18,252 nucleotides of DNA, from NCBI GenBank assembly GCA_016198885.1, contig JACQHV010000007.1:1-18252 (forward strand), read 5' to 3'. Below, one piece after another: positions 15,419-18,252 of this stretch. Source of the DNA: Gammaproteobacteria bacterium. Lineage in GTDB: Bacteria; Pseudomonadota; Gammaproteobacteria; Eutrophobiales; Eutrophobiaceae. The notes beneath the pieces were generated by a model. That model worked only from the letters and a program-made list of their open reading frames with translations, searched no databases and had not been told where the DNA came from. Within the stretch, counting starts at the first letter, position 1; every line of letters begins with the position of its first letter. Position numbers and translations under genes: made by a program.

Positions 15419-16561
15419 ATGCTCCGTATAGGTATTATTGCAGGAGAAACTTCAGGTGATTTACTCGGCGCGGATTTGATTAATGCGATAAGAAAATTCC
15501 ATTCTGATATTGAAGTCATCGGCATTGGGGGGGAAAGATTGATCGAATCCGGGTGTCAGTCGTTATATCCTATTGAAAGACTGGCAGTAATGGGGATTTC
15601 AGAAGTTTTTACCCGGTATTATGAATTACTAAATATACGTCACAAAATAAAACAGTATTTCATTGAGAATCCGCCGGATGTTTTTGTCGGTGTGGACGCA
15701 CCCGATTTTAATTTTCCACTTGAAAAAGCATTGCGCAGTTCAGGAATTAAAACTATTCACTACGTGAGTCCGTCTATTTGGGCATGGCGTGAATATCGTT
15801 TGAAATCGATAGCACAATCGGTGGATTTGATGTTGACTCTGTTTCCATTTGAACCCCCCTATTATGAAAAATATGGAATACCAGTCAAATTCATCGGCCA
15901 TCCCCTTGCAAAAAAGATTAATATAAAAACGGATAAATCAGCAGCCAGAACCCGTCTTCATCTCCCTTTAGATAAGAATATTATTGCTATCATGCCTGGC
16001 AGTCGCTATAGCGAACTCAATAGAATGATCGTACCGTTCCTGCGGACAGCAGACTGGTGCATTAAAAGAACCAATAATCTGCACTTTGTTGCCAATCTTG
16101 TTAATGAAGATGCAAAAAGTATTTTCATGGAGAAAATGGAAGAAATTACTCCAGAAATACAAATATCAATTTATACCGGTCAATCACTTGATGTTATGGA
16201 AGCCGCCGATGTAATTTTACTGGCTTCCGGGACTGTCGCACTGGAAGCAATGTTGTTAAATCGTCCCATGGTAGTAGCCTATAAAGTCAGCTGGCTAACT
16301 TATCAAATTGCAAAACGACTAATCCGTATTCCTTATATATCCTTGCCTAATATATTGGCAGGACGGCAAATCGTACCAGAATATATTCAATACGATTGCC
16401 GTCCTGAAATCATGGGGCCCGAGATTTTAAAATGGTTGAATAATAAACAATCCGTGGAAGAACTTGTACGTGAATTTACAGAGATACACCAGAAGATTCA
16501 TCCCCTGTCAGATCAATTAATAGCTAATGCAGTGCTTGATATAATCAATTACCATGCCTGA
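15419..16561 (+). CDS. lpxB: Lipid A disaccharide synthase
   Basis: LpxB, a GT19 glycosyltransferase at the inner membrane, joins UDP-diacylglucosamine and lipid X to make the beta-1,6 disaccharide of lipid A. The 380 residues match E. coli LpxB (382). The N-terminal motif is IIAGETSGDLLGADL (residues 6-20), followed by FVGVDAPDFNF (about 89-99), YVSPSIWAWRE and KFIGHPL. The second Rossmann half has IIAIMPGSRYSELNR, LLASGTVALEAMLLNRPMVVAYK and SLPNILAGRQIVPE, all typical. I chose ATG 15419 over the adjoining in-frame TTG 15416. The gap after lpxA is 52 bases, the widest in the plus-strand series. The end overlaps rnhB by 8 bases. Confidence 0.97.
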   Translation: MLRIGIIAGETSGDLLGADLINAIRKFHSDIEVIGIGGERLIESGCQSLYPIERLAVMGISEVFTRYYELLNIRHKIKQYFIENPPDVFVGVDAPDFNFPLEKALRSSGIKTIHYVSPSIWAWREYRLKSIAQSVDLMLTLFPFEPPYYEKYGIPVKFIGHPLAKKINIKTDKSAARTRLHLPLDKNIIAIMPGSRYSELNRMIVPFLRTADWCIKRTNNLHFVANLVNEDAKSIFMEKMEEITPEIQISIYTGQSLDVMEAADVILLASGTVALEAMLLNRPMVVAYKVSWLTYQIAKRLIRIPYISLPNILAGRQIVPEYIQYDCRPEIMGPEILKWLNNKQSVEELVREFTEIHQKIHPLSDQLIANAVLDIINYHA

Positions 16562-17144
16562 TTTTTATAATTTGTATAATCAATATAAGCTTATAGCGGG
16601 TGTTGATGAAGCCGGACGCGGACCTTTGGCAGGCCCTGTTATAGCTGCTGCAGTCATTCTTAATCCAGATAGACCAATTTCCGGTCTGAAGGATTCAAAG
16701 CGGTTAAGTGCGCGGAAAAGAGAGCAATTAGCTTATGAAATATACGATAAGTCCATAGCATGGGCAGTATGCCGGGCGGATGTTAATGAGATTGATAATT
16801 TAAATATCCTGCAGGCCAGCCTTCTTGCGATGCGCAGGGCTGTTGTTGCCTTAACAATTCAACCCAATATTGTTCTTGTGGATGGATTGCATTGTCCTGA
16901 CCTGGACTATCAAGTTAAAGCGATAGTGAGAGGTGACAGCACAATACCATCCATATCCGCAGCATCGATTATCGCCAAAGTAACCAGGGATCATGAAATG
17001 GTCAAGCTGGATGTTCAATATCCAGGTTACGGATTCGCAATTCATAAAGGTTATCCGACCAAAGCCCATCTCCTTGCTTTGGAACAATTAGGAGTAAGCC
17101 CGATACATCGTCGCAGTTATGCGCCTGTAAGGCGGTTATTATAA
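16554..17144 (+). CDS. rnhB: Ribonuclease HII
   Basis: RNase HII cuts RNA in DNA hybrids and begins the removal of single ribonucleotides from DNA. The 196-residue protein (E. coli 198) shows the full D-E-D-D active site: D18 and E19 in IAGVDEAGRGPLAGPV, D110 in IVLVDG and D128 in VRGDSTIPSISAASI. AKVTRDHEM and HKGYPTKAHL are further family motifs. The start overlaps the lpxB end as ATGCCTGA, which indicates translational coupling. Lying between lpxB and dnaE is its usual location in Gammaproteobacteria. Confidence 0.97.
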   Translation: MPDFYNLYNQYKLIAGVDEAGRGPLAGPVIAAAVILNPDRPISGLKDSKRLSARKREQLAYEIYDKSIAWAVCRADVNEIDNLNILQASLLAMRRAVVALTIQPNIVLVDGLHCPDLDYQVKAIVRGDSTIPSISAASIIAKVTRDHEMVKLDVQYPGYGFAIHKGYPTKAHLLALEQLGVSPIHRRSYAPVRRLL

Positions 17145-17157
17145 TTATTGATATTTG

Positions 17158-17176
17158 ATTTACGTTAGACGTAAAT
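17158..17176 (+). promoter_or_regulatory. Perfect inverted repeat overlapping the dnaE start codon
   Basis: ATTTACGT (17158-17165) and ACGTAAAT (17169-17176) are perfect reverse complements around TAG. The right arm ends with the first two bases of the dnaE ATG. No Shine-Dalgarno sequence is visible in the 30-base gap after rnhB. The repeat could be an mRNA hairpin that limits dnaE initiation or a binding site for a dimeric DNA-binding protein; it could also be chance. Function is not shown by the sequence. Confidence 0.5.
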
Positions 17177-18252
17177 GTCAGCCACATTTATACATCTCAA
17201 TATACACACGGAATATTCCCTTGTTGATGGATTAATACGTGTAGAAGATTTGATCACTGCAGTTTCTGAAGCGAAAATGCCGGCGGTTGCGATTACTGAA
17301 CAGGGTAATATGTTTTCCGTAATTAAGTTTTACCAGGCGGCTGAGAATTACGGTATAAAACCAATAATCGGAACCGAACTAAGAATTATTGAGGACGAAA
17401 AATCCAGGGTATCGAGCAGATTATCACTACTATGTCAAAATTTGGCAGGTTATCAAAATTTGACAAGATTGATAACACGTAGTTATACGGAATGCCAGTC
17501 ACAAGGAGTGGCGTATGTACCAAAGCAATGGCTGAATGATTATGGAGATGGTCTCATTGCATTATCAGGAGGCAGGGATGGGAATATAGGACAGGCAATT
17601 TTATCAGGTAAATATGAACACGCCAGATTATTACTTATAGAATGGCAGTCTGTTTTTCGTGATCGTTTTTATTTTGAAATTCAACGCACAAATCATACAG
17701 GTGAAGAGGAGTATATACATTCAGTCATTGATATGGCTGGAAAATATAATATTCCAGTGGTCGCGAGTAACGATGTGAGGTTTCTCACATCTGATGCTTA
17801 TGGAGCGCATGAAGCAAGGGTATGCATACAACAGGGATATACGCTGAATGATCCAAGGAGACCACGAATGTATAGCCAGCAACAATATCTTCGTTCTTCA
17901 GAAGAAATGATCTCCTTGTTTCAGGATATACCTGAGGCCGTGGAAAATACATTGAAAATTGCACAAAGATGCAATCTTGAGCTTACGCTGGGTAAAAGTT
18001 ATTTACCTTATTTCCCGGTGCCAAATGACTATAACCAGGATGAGTGGTTGAGACATGAAGCTAGAGAAGGCCTGAAACTTCGATCAATACCGGAACAAAG
18101 CAATCAGGAAAAGATTCAGGAATATCAAACTCGTCTTGAAACGGAACTTGATGTGATAGTTAAAATGGGCTTTCCAGGGTATTTTCTGATTGTTGCAGAT
18201 TTTATCCAATGGGCGAAAGCACATGCAATTCCAGTGGGGCCTGGTCGTGGAT
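17175..18252 (+). CDS. dnaE: DNA polymerase III alpha subunit (5' part, runs off the window)
   Basis: DnaE is the replicative polymerase subunit. The 359 codons present cover the N-terminal PHP domain and the start of the polymerase palm. The PHP domain begins HLNIHTEYSLVDG (residues 7-19) and runs past NIPVVASNDVRF (about 192-203). Then come LNDPRRPRMYSQQQYLRS, GFPGYFLIVADFIQWA and PVGPGRG, the beginning of the palm block that continues beyond the window. The start is fixed: an in-frame TAA lies directly before ATG 17175, and MSATFIHL matches E. coli's N-terminus. Several PHP metal-ligand positions are changed (E42-Q43 where active forms have D-H, and R202 in NDVRF), as in E. coli, so the domain is probably not catalytic. 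The full family length is about 1160 residues. Confidence 0.96.
   Translation, partial: MSATFIHLNIHTEYSLVDGLIRVEDLITAVSEAKMPAVAITEQGNMFSVIKFYQAAENYGIKPIIGTELRIIEDEKSRVSSRLSLLCQNLAGYQNLTRLITRSYTECQSQGVAYVPKQWLNDYGDGLIALSGGRDGNIGQAILSGKYEHARLLLIEWQSVFRDRFYFEIQRTNHTGEEEYIHSVIDMAGKYNIPVVASNDVRFLTSDAYGAHEARVCIQQGYTLNDPRRPRMYSQQQYLRSSEEMISLFQDIPEAVENTLKIAQRCNLELTLGKSYLPYFPVPNDYNQDEWLRHEAREGLKLRSIPEQSNQEKIQEYQTRLETELDVIVKMGFPGYFLIVADFIQWAKAHAIPVGPGRG

Noticed and set aside
1..18252. Mobile element, CRISPR array, tRNA or foreign-gene island
   Set aside because: The genes are all conserved housekeeping genes in a known order, with gaps under 60 bases apart from the 188-base divergent region. I saw no repeat arrays, transposase or tRNA.

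Overview
The window is a stretch of bacterial chromosome, almost certainly gammaproteobacterial, that carries one of the most conserved housekeeping gene clusters of that group. The gene set and the individual proteins are recognisable throughout: glnD and map on the minus strand, then a long plus-strand series rpsB-tsf-pyrH-frr-uppS-cdsA-dxr-rseP-bamA-skp-lpxD-fabZ-lpxA-lpxB-rnhB-dnaE. The order uppS-cdsA-dxr is the one I know from Pseudomonas, not the E. coli order dxr-uppS-cdsA. Having dnaE directly after rnhB fits Gammaproteobacteria better than Betaproteobacteria. The PyrH and LpxA sequences read most like non-enteric gammaproteobacteria (Chromatiales or Pseudomonas type), but I cannot name a genus.

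Layout. Positions 1-1841 (minus) hold the 5' two thirds of glnD, cut by the window edge. It is followed upstream by map (1857-2624, minus). A 188-base divergent intergenic region (2625-2812) should carry the promoters for both directions and a structured rpsB leader. From 2813 to the end everything is on the plus strand with gaps of at most 52 bases and several overlaps (uppS/cdsA, cdsA/dxr, dxr/rseP, fabZ/lpxA, lpxB/rnhB). This indicates co-transcription and translational coupling. No stretch over 300 bases lacks a gene, and I saw no RNA gene, CRISPR array, insertion sequence or convincing intrinsic terminator.

How the genes work together: rpsB, tsf and frr serve translation; pyrH supplies UDP; uppS and dxr serve isoprenoid and undecaprenyl carrier synthesis; cdsA makes the phospholipid precursor CDP-diacylglycerol; rseP, bamA and skp build and monitor the outer membrane; lpxD, fabZ, lpxA and lpxB make lipid A and its acyl precursors; rnhB and dnaE serve DNA replication. 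GlnD and Map are nitrogen signalling and N-terminal methionine removal. The cluster thus joins growth-linked translation with envelope construction.

I found no new biological system here. The points most worth a second look are: a lysine-rich C-terminal extension of about 90 residues on ribosomal protein S2; a perfect 8-bp-arm inverted repeat that overlaps the dnaE start codon; an isoleucine at the acyl-chain ruler position of LpxA; a degenerate PHP domain in DnaE; and the use of TTG or GTG starts in five of the seventeen plus- and minus-strand genes whose starts are visible plus dnaE (eighteen genes in all).
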